Of a stretch of 64,000 nt of DNA, positions 17,618 through 25,984 are shown piece after piece. Every line of letters begins with the position of its first letter. The first letter of the stretch is position 1. The notes beneath the pieces are model-generated. The model saw nothing but the letters and a program-made list of their open reading frames with translations. It searched no databases and was not told where the DNA came from. Source of the stretch: Microbaculum marinisediminis. GTDB lineage: Bacteria; Pseudomonadota; Alphaproteobacteria; Rhizobiales; Tepidamorphaceae. The stretch spans positions 1 through 64,000 of the forward strand of contig NZ_JALIDZ010000013.1 in the NCBI RefSeq assembly GCF_025397915.1, read 5' to 3'. A program made the translations under genes and the position numbers.

Positions 17618-18913
17618 TCAGTCGGCGCTCGCCTCCAGAACGTCCTCGAAGCTTCTCAGTCCCGTTGCCGGCGACTGCACGAGAACGGCCATGTTCCCCG
17701 GCGCGTGCTCGTTCTTCCACATCTTCATGTGCGCCTTGGGGATCTGCGCCCAGGGGAAGACCTCGGACATGCACGGGTCGATGCGCCGCTCGATGACGAA
17801 CTTGTTGGCGTCGCTGGCCTGCTTCAGATGGGCGAAGTGCGAGCCCTGGACGCGCTTCTGGCGCATCCACACATAGCGCGCGTCGAAGGTCAGGTTGTAC
17901 CCGCTCGTGCCGGCGCAGAAGACGACCATGCCGCCGCGCTTCGCCACCAGGCAGGAGACCGGGAAGGTCGCCTCGCCGGGATGCTCGAAGACCATGTCGA
18001 CGTCATTGCCCTTGCCGGTGATGTCCCAGATCGCCTTGCCGAACGCGCGCGCGCCCTTCAGCCACTCGGCGTACTCCGGCGTGTTGACCGTCGGCATCTG
18101 GCCCCAGCAGTCGAAGTCCCTGCGGTTGATGACGCCGCGCGCGCCGAGCGAGGTAACGAACTCGCGCTTGTCGTCGTCGGAAATGACGCCGATGGCGTTG
18201 GCGCCGGCGGCGGCGATGAGCTGGATGGCCATGGAGCCCAGGCCGCCGGACGCGCCCCAGACCAGCACGTTGTCGGCGGGCTTGAGGTCATGCGGCGGGT
18301 GGCCGAACAGCATGCGGTACGCGGTCGCCAGCGTCAGCGTGTAGCAGGCCGATTCCTCCCAGGTCAGGTGCTGGGGGCGCGGCATCAGCTGCTGGGCCTG
18401 TACGCGGCAGAACTGCGCGAAGGAGCCGTCCGGCGTCTCGTAGCCCCAGATCCGCTGGGTCGGCGAGAACATCGGGTCGCCGCCGTTGCATTCCTCGTCG
18501 TCGCCATCGTCCTGGTTGCAGTGGATGACGACCTCGTCGCCGACTTTCCAGCGCTTCACCTTGGACCCGACGGCCCAGACGATGCCCGAGGCATCGGAGC
18601 CGGCAACATGGAGGTCGGCCTTGTGGACGGCGAAAGGCGTGATCGGCTGACCGAGCGCGGCCCAGATGCCGTTGTAGTTCACGCCGGCCGCCATCACGAG
18701 CACCAGCACTTCGTTGGAATCGATCTCCCAGGTCGGCACCACCTCGACCTGCATCGCCTCGTCCGGCGGTCCGTGGCGATCCTGCCGGATTGCCCAGGCG
18801 TACATATTCTTGGGTACATGGCCGAGCGGCGGAATCTCCCCCACTTCGTAAAGGTCTTTCTTTTCGGCTTCGTAGACCGGGGGTTGGGCCTGCTCCGCGA
18901 CGTTCGTCGCCAT
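17618..18913 (-). CDS. ccr: crotonyl-CoA carboxylase/reductase
   Basis: The key EMC-pathway enzyme: it reductively carboxylates crotonyl-CoA with CO2 and NADPH to (2S)-ethylmalonyl-CoA. The 431-residue protein is a zinc-free MDR-type reductase. It shows the Ccr-typical N terminus (DLYEVGEIPPLGHVPKNMYAW), GVNYNGIWAALGQP, the HCNQDDGDDEECNGGDPM insert, and the nucleotide-binding GASGGLGSMAIQL. Its presence marks an organism that assimilates C2 units without isocitrate lyase, or in parallel with it. A perfect palindrome lies 114 nt upstream. Confidence 0.97.
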   Translation of the reverse strand: MATNVAEQAQPPVYEAEKKDLYEVGEIPPLGHVPKNMYAWAIRQDRHGPPDEAMQVEVVPTWEIDSNEVLVLVMAAGVNYNGIWAALGQPITPFAVHKADLHVAGSDASGIVWAVGSKVKRWKVGDEVVIHCNQDDGDDEECNGGDPMFSPTQRIWGYETPDGSFAQFCRVQAQQLMPRPQHLTWEESACYTLTLATAYRMLFGHPPHDLKPADNVLVWGASGGLGSMAIQLIAAAGANAIGVISDDDKREFVTSLGARGVINRRDFDCWGQMPTVNTPEYAEWLKGARAFGKAIWDITGKGNDVDMVFEHPGEATFPVSCLVAKRGGMVVFCAGTSGYNLTFDARYVWMRQKRVQGSHFAHLKQASDANKFVIERRIDPCMSEVFPWAQIPKAHMKMWKNEHAPGNMAVLVQSPATGLRSFEDVLEASAD

Positions 18914-19026
18914 AGTTCACCTCCCATTTCCGCGGGGCTTTCCGCGAGACCAATCGAGTTCGATGGCCCGCTACGTCCTTTCGGACGGTCCCGGACCGTA
19001 CGCGTCCTACACATGCCCCAAACTGG

Positions 19027-19041
19027 TGTTGCAGTGCAACA
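19027..19041. promoter_or_regulatory. perfect TGTTGCA-G-TGCAACA palindrome before ccr
   Basis: Two 7-bp arms are separated by one base in the divergent region between ccr and the permease-like gene. TGCA-rich palindromes of this kind are known for PhaR-type (polyhydroxybutyrate) and short-chain acyl-CoA regulators in alphaproteobacteria. I infer an operator for ccr. Related copies lie before ecm, mcd and etfB. Confidence 0.55.
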
Positions 19042-19095
19042 AGAACCATGCCGGTCTGTTTTCGTGACATACTTCGGCCCGGAGGCGCCGTCGCT

Positions 19096-20319
19096 TTGAT
19101 CGCGAATGCCGTTGCCATCACAACCGCCCTCGCCGTCGCGGCTTTCGTCTTGTCGCCGCGCGTACGCGCTTCGTCGCATTGGAGAGCGACGGTCACGCCG
19201 CTGGCTTCGATCATCGGGTCGGGCTTCCTCGTCTCGCTGCCGATCCTCACAAGCGCCGTGGGGCACTACGCGATCGTGGCGATGGCGGCGCTGTTGGGAC
19301 TGTCCTACCTGTTCGGGAGCGCCATCCGGTTCAACATCCGCTACGGCGAGCCGATGTTCGCCGAGGAGGGGCCGAGCCACCTCATGCCGGTCGAGCGCAT
19401 GTCGCACATCGCGCTCGCCTTCGCCTACTTCATTTCCGTCGCCTACTACCTGACGCTTCTTTCGGCCTTCCTGCTGAAGGCGATCGGCTTGCCGGATCCC
19501 TTGTTGGCGCAGTCCATCACCACGGCGATCCTGGTCGCCATCGGGGCGTTCGGATTGTGGAAGGGCCTGCACGGGCTGGAGGGCGTCGAGGAATATGCCG
19601 TCGGGCTGAAGCTTGCGATCATCGCCGCGGTGCTGGCGGCCCTTGCCCTCCTCAACATCAATCTTCTCGTGGCCGGCGACTGGGCGCCGGCGCACGTTCC
19701 AGGCGTCGTGGAATGGGACGATGTCCGCATCGTGCTGGGGCTCCTGATCGTGGTGCAGGGCTTCGAGACCTCCCGGTTCCTTGCTGGCGAGTATCCGCCG
19801 GACACCCGCATCCGCACGATGCGACTCGCGCAGTTTATCGCTGGCGCGATCTACCTGGCCTTCTTCGCGCTTGCCCTGGTCGTCGCAGAGAAACACCCGG
19901 TCAACGGCGATGTCGCGGTGATGATCGATCTGGTCGCCGCGGCCGCGCCGGTGCTGCCGATCATGCTGGCCGCGGGTGCCGTCTTCGCGCAGCTTTCGGC
20001 CGCGATCGCCGATGCGATCGCGAGTGCCGGACTGATCCAGGAGGAAACGAGAGGAGCGATCCGGCGGCGTGGCGCGTATCCGGTCATCGCGGCAATCGGC
20101 GTGCTGATCGTCTGGAGCACCGACGTGTTCTCCATCATCGCGCTGTCGTCGCGTGCCTTTGCGCTGTTCTACGCGCTGCAATGCGTGGTGGCCGCGCAGG
20201 TGGCCTTGCGGGCGCCCGACGTCGACCGTCGCCGGCTGCGGGCGCTGGGTTTCGTCGTGCTCGCCGTCTTGGCATTCGCCGCCGCCGTTTTCGGGCTGCC
20301 GTCGGAGGGCGGCGAATAG
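19096..20319 (+). CDS. polytopic membrane protein, possible APC-type permease
   Basis: About 407 residues with 10-12 hydrophobic segments. It resembles APC/LeuT-fold carriers in layout (SIIGSGFLVSLPIL early, GLLIVVQGFETSRFLAGEYP in the middle), but I cannot place it in a named family. I favour a TTG start at 19096 because GGAGG lies 10 nt before it. The ATG at 19048 has no ribosome site and begins 7 nt after the palindrome. It is divergent from ccr, so it may share the operator and could carry a metabolite of the pathway; that is inference. Confidence 0.72.
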   Translation: MIANAVAITTALAVAAFVLSPRVRASSHWRATVTPLASIIGSGFLVSLPILTSAVGHYAIVAMAALLGLSYLFGSAIRFNIRYGEPMFAEEGPSHLMPVERMSHIALAFAYFISVAYYLTLLSAFLLKAIGLPDPLLAQSITTAILVAIGAFGLWKGLHGLEGVEEYAVGLKLAIIAAVLAALALLNINLLVAGDWAPAHVPGVVEWDDVRIVLGLLIVVQGFETSRFLAGEYPPDTRIRTMRLAQFIAGAIYLAFFALALVVAEKHPVNGDVAVMIDLVAAAAPVLPIMLAAGAVFAQLSAAIADAIASAGLIQEETRGAIRRRGAYPVIAAIGVLIVWSTDVFSIIALSSRAFALFYALQCVVAAQVALRAPDVDRRRLRALGFVVLAVLAFAAAVFGLPSEGGE

Positions 20320-20427
20320 CGCCGTTCTGCGCGTTTCACGAGGGATCGGCTATAGTGTCGCCGCGGGAGCATGGCGCACCCGGTGATTCGCCCGTGTCGC
20401 CCGCGGCAGACCCACAGGAGGCCAATT

Positions 20428-20682
20428 ATGGGCATAGAATCGATTGTTTCGCTTCTGGTCATCGGCGCGGTCGCGGGATGGCTGGCGGGTCTCATCATGC
20501 AGGGCCGCGGCTTCGGCGTTATCGGCAATATCGCCGTCGGCATCGTCGGTGCGCTGATCGGCACCTATGTCCTGGGGGCGCTCGGCATCATGATAGGCGG
20601 CACATGGGTTTCCGCGATCATCAACTCGGTGATCGGCGCCGTGATCCTGCTGTTCATCATCGGGCTGGTGAAGAAGGCCTGA
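20428..20682 (+). CDS. GlsB/YeaQ/YmgE-family stress membrane protein
   Basis: 84 residues, start at 20428 after AGGAGG. It consists almost wholly of three hydrophobic helices with Gly-rich packing (VAGWLAGLIMQGRGFGVIGN, VGIVGALIGTYVLG, IINSVIGAVILLFIIGLV), the standard pattern of the transglycosylase-associated/GlsB family. These are small inner-membrane proteins induced by stress in several bacteria. A strong hairpin follows 24 nt after the stop codon. Confidence 0.9.
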   Translation: MGIESIVSLLVIGAVAGWLAGLIMQGRGFGVIGNIAVGIVGALIGTYVLGALGIMIGGTWVSAIINSVIGAVILLFIIGLVKKA

Positions 20683-20706
20683 TCCGGGCGGCAAGCGGCG
20701 AATCGA

Positions 20707-20729
20707 CGACGGCCCGGACCGGGCCGTCG
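20707..20729 (+). terminator. hairpin after the GlsB-like gene
   Basis: The arms CGACGGCCC and GGGCCGTCG form a 9-bp GC stem around a GGACC loop. The T-rich stretch CTTTGTCTTATT begins about 10 nt later, so it is a plausible but imperfect intrinsic terminator separating this gene from ecm. Confidence 0.5.
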
Positions 20730-20749
20730 AGAGCGTGGTCTTTGTCTTA

Positions 20750-20760
20750 TTGCATTGCAG
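20750..20760. promoter_or_regulatory. TTGCA-N-TGCAA-like site upstream of ecm
   Basis: TTGCATTGCAG lies 46 nt before the ecm start and matches the palindrome half-sites at all but the last position. Confidence 0.4.
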
Positions 20761-20805
20761 CGAAGGTGGCGGTTTTATAGGGGCCGGTTAAATGGGGACC
20801 CTAAT

Positions 20806-22791
20806 ATGACCGACACGCCCGACCGCGATCGCCCGTGGATCTTCCGGACCTATGCCGGCCATTCGACGGCTGCGGAATCGAACCGGCTTTATCGCGGCAA
20901 TCTCGCCAAGGGCCAGACGGGCCTGTCGATCGCCTTCGACCTGCCCACGCAGACCGGCTACGACTCCGACCACGTGCTGGCGCGCGGCGAGGTGGGCAAG
21001 GTGGGCGTGCCCATCTCCCATCTCGGCGACATGCAGGCCCTTCTCGACGGCATTCCGCTCGAGAAGATGAACACCTCGATGACGATCAACGCCACGGCCG
21101 CCTGGCTGCTGGCGCTCTACGTCGCCGCCGCCGACGCGCAGGGAGCGGACCGGTCCAAGCTGACCGGGACGACGCAGAACGATATCATCAAGGAATACCT
21201 GTCGCGCGGCACCTACGTGTTCCCGCCGGCGCCGTCTTTGAAGCTGACCACCGACGTCATCGCCTGGACCTGTCGGGAAGTGCCGAAGTGGAACCCCGTA
21301 AACGTCTGTTCCTATCACCTGCAGGAAGCCGGTGCGACGCCGGTGCAGGAGCTCGCCTTCGCGCTTGCCAACGCGATCGCCATTCTCGACAGCGTCAAGG
21401 CGTCGGGCGCGATCCCGGAGGATCAGTTTCCCGAGGCGGTGGGGCGCATCTCGTTCTTTGTCAACGCGGGCATCCGCTTCGTCACCGAGATCTGCAAGAT
21501 GCGGGCGTTCACCGAGTTGTGGGACGAGATCACGGCGGAGCGGTACGGCATCGAAGACGCCCGCTATCGCCGCTTCCGCTATGGCGTGCAGGTCAACTCG
21601 CTGGGACTGACCGAGCAGCAGCCCGAGAACAACGTCACCCGAATCCTGATCGAGATGCTCGCCGTTACGCTGTCGAAGGGTGCGCGTGCCCGCGCGGTGC
21701 AGCTGCCGGCGTGGAATGAAGCGCTCGGCCTGCCGCGGCCCTGGGACCAGCAGTGGTCTTTGCGCATGCAGCAGATCCTGGCCTACGAGACCGATTTGCT
21801 CGAATACGGCGACCTCTTCGACGGCTCGACGGTGGTCGCGGCGAAGGTGGACGAACTCAAGACCGCCGCGCGCGCCGAACTGGAGTCCGTGCTCGCCGTC
21901 GGCGGCGCCGTCGAGGCGGTCGAGTCCGGCTACATGAAGCAGGCGCTCGTCGCCTCCAACACCGAGCGGCTCGAGCAGATCGAGCGCGGCGGCAAGATGG
22001 TCGTCGGCGTGAACGCCTATACCGAGACCGAGCCGTCGCCGCTTTCGACCGGCACCGGCGCGGTGCTGACCGTTCCCGAATGGGTGGAGCGCGACCAGAT
22101 CGAGCGGCTCAACGCCTGGCGCGAACAGCGCGACGAGGCTGCCGCTGAGGCCGCGCTCGCGGACCTGCGCCGGGCCGCGAACGAAGGCCGCAACGTCATG
22201 GAGGCGTCGGTCGCCTGCGCCAAGGCCGGGGTTACGACCGGCGAATGGGGCTGGGCGCTGCGCCAGTCCTTCGGCGAGTTCCGCGCGCCGACCGGTGTCG
22301 GACGCGCGCCGCGCAACGATACCGAGGGGCTCGACGAGATCCGCGCCGAGGTCGATCGGGTGTCCAAGCGGCTCGGCCGCAAGCTCGCCTTCCTGGTCGG
22401 CAAGCCGGGACTCGACGGTCATTCGAACGGAGCCGAGCAGATCGCCGTGCGCGCCCGCGATTCCGGCATGGACGTGGTCTACGAGGGCATCCGCCTGACG
22501 CCCGCCGAGATCGTCGAGGCGGCGAAAGAGGACAAGGTCCACATCATCGGCCTGTCGGTGCTCTCCGGCAGCCACGTGCCGCTCGTCACCGAAGTGATGG
22601 AACGCATGCGGGCGGCGGGCATAGACGATGTGCCGGTCGTCGTCGGGGGGATCATTCCGCCGGAGGACGCCGAGGCGCTGAAACAGGCCGGCGTCGCCGG
22701 GGTCTACACGCCCAAGGACTTCCGCCTCAACGACATCATGACCGACGTCGTGCGCATCGTCGACGAGGGCATCGAGAAGGAAGTCGCCTGA
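20806..22791 (+). CDS. ecm: ethylmalonyl-CoA mutase (B12-dependent)
   Basis: It rearranges ethylmalonyl-CoA to methylsuccinyl-CoA using coenzyme B12, between Ccr and Mcd. The start at 20806 (MTDTPDRDRPWIFRTYAGH) gives 661 residues. That is single-chain length, shorter than methylmalonyl-CoA mutase large subunits. The TIM-barrel substrate domain (residues 1-500) has GLSIAFDLPTQTGYDSDH and the MTINATAAWLL motif. The C-terminal B12 domain has the base-off signature GLDGHSNGAEQ near 537 and GLSVLSGSH. Assignment to ecm over mcm relies on length and on ccr nearby, as in other alphaproteobacteria. Confidence 0.93.
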   Translation: MTDTPDRDRPWIFRTYAGHSTAAESNRLYRGNLAKGQTGLSIAFDLPTQTGYDSDHVLARGEVGKVGVPISHLGDMQALLDGIPLEKMNTSMTINATAAWLLALYVAAADAQGADRSKLTGTTQNDIIKEYLSRGTYVFPPAPSLKLTTDVIAWTCREVPKWNPVNVCSYHLQEAGATPVQELAFALANAIAILDSVKASGAIPEDQFPEAVGRISFFVNAGIRFVTEICKMRAFTELWDEITAERYGIEDARYRRFRYGVQVNSLGLTEQQPENNVTRILIEMLAVTLSKGARARAVQLPAWNEALGLPRPWDQQWSLRMQQILAYETDLLEYGDLFDGSTVVAAKVDELKTAARAELESVLAVGGAVEAVESGYMKQALVASNTERLEQIERGGKMVVGVNAYTETEPSPLSTGTGAVLTVPEWVERDQIERLNAWREQRDEAAAEAALADLRRAANEGRNVMEASVACAKAGVTTGEWGWALRQSFGEFRAPTGVGRAPRNDTEGLDEIRAEVDRVSKRLGRKLAFLVGKPGLDGHSNGAEQIAVRARDSGMDVVYEGIRLTPAEIVEAAKEDKVHIIGLSVLSGSHVPLVTEVMERMRAAGIDDVPVVVGGIIPPEDAEALKQAGVAGVYTPKDFRLNDIMTDVVRIVDEGIEKEVA

Positions 22792-22812
22792 CGGGAGACG
22801 GCAGTGGCCTGA

Positions 22813-22836
22813 CGGCGCCGCGGTTGCGCGGCGCCG
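22813..22836. terminator. hairpin between convergent ecm and the OmpA-like gene
   Basis: A perfect 10-bp GC stem (CGGCGCCGCG and its complement) closes on a GTTG loop, 22 nt after the ecm stop. On the plus strand a TGTGTGCTTTTCTG stretch follows after 7 nt. It could stop transcription of ecm and perhaps act in both directions. Confidence 0.5.
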
Positions 22837-22860
22837 CTCCGGTGTGTGCTTTTCTGTCCG

Positions 22861-23448
22861 CTACGGCAGCGGGCCGAGGTTGACGAGCTGGACGCGACGG
22901 TTGATGCCGCCCTCGGGATTGGCCGGGTCCTTCAGCTGCTCCTCGCCGAGGCCGAAGGCCCTCAGGCGATTCGGCGCGACCTTGAAGTACGAGACCAGCG
23001 CATTGCGGATGGCGTCGGCGCGCCTCTGGCTGAGCCCGAGGTTGTACTCGCGCTTGCCCTTGGCATCGGTGTGGCCGACGATCAGAAACTGGTCTCCGAC
23101 CAGGACCGGGTGGTGCAGGGCGTCCGCCATGGCGCCGAGGATCCGGTAGGATTCCGGCTTGATGATGTCGGAATCGAAGTCGAACAGGATCTCGACATCG
23201 AAATTCGGCAGGTTGGCGAAATAGTCGAGGTACTCGTCACGTCCGACATTTTCCTCGGTGTTCTCGGTCCGGATCTTGACCAGCACGTCATTGCGCATCT
23301 TGTTGACGTCGAGGACCGTGGTGCGGTTGCTCAGTCCCTGCAGGTCTCGGATCAGGTCGCCCTGGGTAACGGCTGATTGGGCATGGGCCGCGCCCGTGGA
23401 AAGGGCGGCGACGACCAAGGCCGCCAGCGTCGAATAGAAAGCTTTCAT
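22861..23448 (-). CDS. OmpA-family exported protein
   Basis: Start at 23448 after GGAGATAC; 195 residues. It has a signal peptide of 23 residues (ends AHAQ), a short linker, and a C-terminal OmpA-like peptidoglycan-binding domain. That domain shows ILFDFDSDIIKPES near 96, VGHTDAKGKREYN near 130, and LSQRRADAIRNAL with FGLGEE. There is no beta-barrel domain, so it is likely periplasmic and bound to the cell wall. Confidence 0.9.
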   Translation of the reverse strand: MKAFYSTLAALVVAALSTGAAHAQSAVTQGDLIRDLQGLSNRTTVLDVNKMRNDVLVKIRTENTEENVGRDEYLDYFANLPNFDVEILFDFDSDIIKPESYRILGAMADALHHPVLVGDQFLIVGHTDAKGKREYNLGLSQRRADAIRNALVSYFKVAPNRLRAFGLGEEQLKDPANPEGGINRRVQLVNLGPLP

Positions 23449-23540
23449 CTTGTATCTCCGAAAATCGCTCGGCCGGTCCGGCGCGCCGCGCGAGCGCTTA
23501 CCGTGGTAACGGAATGCGGAACCGGCATCGTGGAAACGAG

Positions 23541-23990
23541 TCAGCGCCAACCGGCGTCCGTGAGGGCCTGGGTGCAGGGTGCGCTGACCCTGCTGCCCGT
23601 TTTCAGGAGACAGCGCAGATAGCGCCCGTTGCCGGGATCGTATTCCTTGCAGAACCGCTTGATGTCGTTGGCGCACAGCTGCTCCGTGGCGGCCTGCGCG
23701 GCCGCGCGTTTGGCCAGCGATGCCTGCGTGGCGACGAACGTGGCCTTGCACTGCTCGGATACCTTCGACAGGTTCTTTTCCATGCAGGCGCCCATGCCGC
23801 TGCCGATATTCGTGTTCTTGCAGAACTTGCCGATGTCGGCGCCGCAGGCCTTGGCCAGTTCGTCGACGGACTGCGCGTAGCTGATCGTCTGGGCCCGTGC
23901 AGGCGCGATGGCGAGCATGCCGGCAACGAGGAAAAACACGGCGAATGCTGTCGCCGAATTCGTCAGGGCCGATTGATTGTGAGAAGTCAT
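23541..23990 (-). CDS. exported cysteine-rich repeat protein
   Basis: 149 residues with a signal peptide ending ARAQ near 34. The mature chain carries two CGADIGKFCKN- and CANDIKRFCKE-like Cys-X(6)-Cys units and further Cys residues, the pattern of cysteine-rich (GLG1-type) repeat proteins. The function in bacteria is not defined. It lies 92 nt upstream of the OmpA-like gene on the same strand. Confidence 0.78.
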   Translation of the reverse strand: MTSHNQSALTNSATAFAVFFLVAGMLAIAPARAQTISYAQSVDELAKACGADIGKFCKNTNIGSGMGACMEKNLSKVSEQCKATFVATQASLAKRAAAQAATEQLCANDIKRFCKEYDPGNGRYLRCLLKTGSRVSAPCTQALTDAGWR

Positions 23991-24192
23991 GTGATTCCTC
24001 TCAGAATGGGAAGATGTTCCGTTTGACGGGAAAGGTTATATTTAGGCAGCATACTGGATGCCGCGCGAAACACGAGCCGATATAGACGTCGCGTGATAAG
24101 GAAATCTTACGATACCGCCGCCGGGGAGCAACCGGGGCTGCCGACAAAATCGCCTTGTGGACACTGCGGAAGGCGGAGGCTGTAGGCGGGTT

Positions 24193-24780
24193 CTACTGCG
24201 CGTCGGACTCGATCAGGCTGGTCTCGACGGCGGCAATCAGTGCAGCGGCGAGGCGGCGCGTATCGAACGGGGCTTCGGCTATTGCCGAAAAGCCGGCTTC
24301 CTCGAGTATTTCGTCTTCGAGATCGGCGCGGCCGAGAGCCACGAGCGGAGGCGTCGCGTCACCGGCGAGCCCGGTGATCGCGCGGGCGGTGGCGAGCCCC
24401 GCCAGGCCGTCCATCTCGACATCGAGCAGGATCGCGTCGAACGCCTCGCGCGCGAACCGGATGATCGCTTCCTGGGCGCAGCCGACGGCAACATGCTCCA
24501 GACCGAGACGGTCAAGCAGAACGCCGACCATTAGTCGGTTCATCGGATTGTCCTCGACCAGCAGCACGCGCGGACGCACCGCAAGGCCCTCCGCGACACT
24601 GTGATCGAGCGTGGCGGGCCGGCGCAGCGAGCTGTCGGTGAGGGCGGAGAGTGAAACGCTCAAGGCGGCCGACGGCTCGGGAAGGCCTGCAACGAGCTCT
24701 GCCAGGGCGGCGATGCCGGCCTGGTCTTCCCAACCGGGGCCGGTCATGGCCCTGCCGGTCGAACCGGTGTCTGCGCTCAA
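24193..24780 (-). CDS. degenerate response-regulator receiver protein
   Basis: 195 residues: a low-complexity N-terminal region (1-68), then one receiver domain. The acidic pair Glu76-Asp77 and the phospho-acceptor Asp120 (ILLDVEMDG) are present. The conserved Thr/Ser of strand 4 is Gly150, and the conserved Lys before the cis-Pro is Ala170 (IAEAPFD). No output domain follows. The layout looks like the tail of a hybrid histidine kinase that has lost its kinase. It may bind partners without normal phosphorylation switching. Confidence 0.78.
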   Translation of the reverse strand: MSADTGSTGRAMTGPGWEDQAGIAALAELVAGLPEPSAALSVSLSALTDSSLRRPATLDHSVAEGLAVRPRVLLVEDNPMNRLMVGVLLDRLGLEHVAVGCAQEAIIRFAREAFDAILLDVEMDGLAGLATARAITGLAGDATPPLVALGRADLEDEILEEAGFSAIAEAPFDTRRLAAALIAAVETSLIESDAQ

Positions 24781-25016
24781 GTTGGGAATCCCCTAGTGGT
24801 CCGTCCGTACGTTGGGACACAAAGATTTGGCAGCGCCTCCGCCGACTTCGTCACCGAACAAGCCGGCGGAGGCGGCGCCTCCCTGTGTTATGAGCAGCAT
24901 GCTAGAGACGAGCCTTTAAAGGAAGGTCAAAGAGAGTGCTTTATCGCACTTAAGGTAAACGAGTTTTCTCTCGAGGGCAGCATTTCGCCCCCACACAGCG
25001 CCGAGGACCAATTGCC

Positions 25017-25982
25017 GTGAACGACTCTATTGCCCAGATCTTCTGGATCGTCTTGCCGGTATTCGGCCTGATCGGAGTCGGCTTTGCCGCCGCGTGGAGC
25101 CGCTATCTGCCCGAGTCGATCGGGGAGGGCCTGGGCGATTTCGTTTTCATGGTCGCCTTGCCGATCCTGTTGTTCAAGACGCTGGCGACCGTGCACTTCC
25201 CCGATATCTCGCCGTGGCCGGTCTGGATCAGCTATTTCGGCGGCGTCGCGGTATGCTGGGCGCTTTCGGACCTGATGCTGCGCAAACTGTTCGGACGCGA
25301 TGCCAAGGCCGGCATCATCGCCGGCGTATCGGCGGGGTTCTCCAACGCGGTCCTGCTGGGCATTCCGCTCGTTTTTACTGCCTTCGGCGAGCAAGGCGCG
25401 GTTCCCGTCCTGTTGATCGTGGCGGTGCAGCTGCCCGTGCTGATGACGGTGAGCACGGCGCTGATCGAATGGGCCGAGCACCGCGACGGCACGGCGACGG
25501 GGCCGATATCTGTGCCGCGTATTGCCGGGTCCATCGCGCTCAATCTCGTCAAGAATCCGCTCGTCATCGGCATTGTCGGCGGCAGTTTCTGGCGTTTTCT
25601 GGGCCTTGGCTATTCCGGTCCGCTGCAGGTGCTTGGCGATCAGATTGCCGTGGTGGCCGTTCCCTGCGCGCTGTTCGCGCTCGGGATGAGCCTGACGAAA
25701 TACGGCGTGCGCGGGCACGTGCTGCCGGCCGTGTTCATCTCCGCCTTCAAGCTACTGCTGATGCCGGCGATCGTCTGGTTCCTTGCAGCCAGGGTGTTCG
25801 CGCTGCCGCCCATGTGGACGACGGTGGTCACCCTTATCGGTGCCTGTCCGACCGGCGTGAACGCGTGGCTGATCGCCAACCGGTTCCGCACCGGGCTTGC
25901 GATCTCCGCCAACTCGATCACGCTGACCAGTGCGGGCTCGGTCCTCACCTTGCCGTTCTGGCTCTGGGTGCTCGGCGCCTGA
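25017..25982 (+). CDS. AEC-family (auxin efflux carrier type) transporter
   Basis: 321 residues with ten membrane helices in two five-helix repeats. Family motifs are LPVFGLIGVGFAAAW near 13, FVFMVALPILLFKTLA near 42, FSNAVLLGIPLV near 108, and CPTGVNAWLIANRF near 280. Characterised bacterial members move malate, malonate and related dicarboxylates; the substrate here is not evident. It stands alone, converging on gluQ with a 2-nt gap. Confidence 0.9.
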   Translation: MNDSIAQIFWIVLPVFGLIGVGFAAAWSRYLPESIGEGLGDFVFMVALPILLFKTLATVHFPDISPWPVWISYFGGVAVCWALSDLMLRKLFGRDAKAGIIAGVSAGFSNAVLLGIPLVFTAFGEQGAVPVLLIVAVQLPVLMTVSTALIEWAEHRDGTATGPISVPRIAGSIALNLVKNPLVIGIVGGSFWRFLGLGYSGPLQVLGDQIAVVAVPCALFALGMSLTKYGVRGHVLPAVFISAFKLLLMPAIVWFLAARVFALPPMWTTVVTLIGACPTGVNAWLIANRFRTGLAISANSITLTSAGSVLTLPFWLWVLGA

Positions 25983-25984
25983 GC

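Noticed and set aside
18694-20181. A 495-codon minus-strand frame across the ccr/permease junction.
   Set aside because: Arg/Gln/His/Asp-rich low-complexity translation typical of an antisense frame; no domain.
20788-22575. A 595-codon minus-strand frame across ecm.
   Set aside because: Antisense to a recognised mutase; composition follows the third-position bias of ecm.
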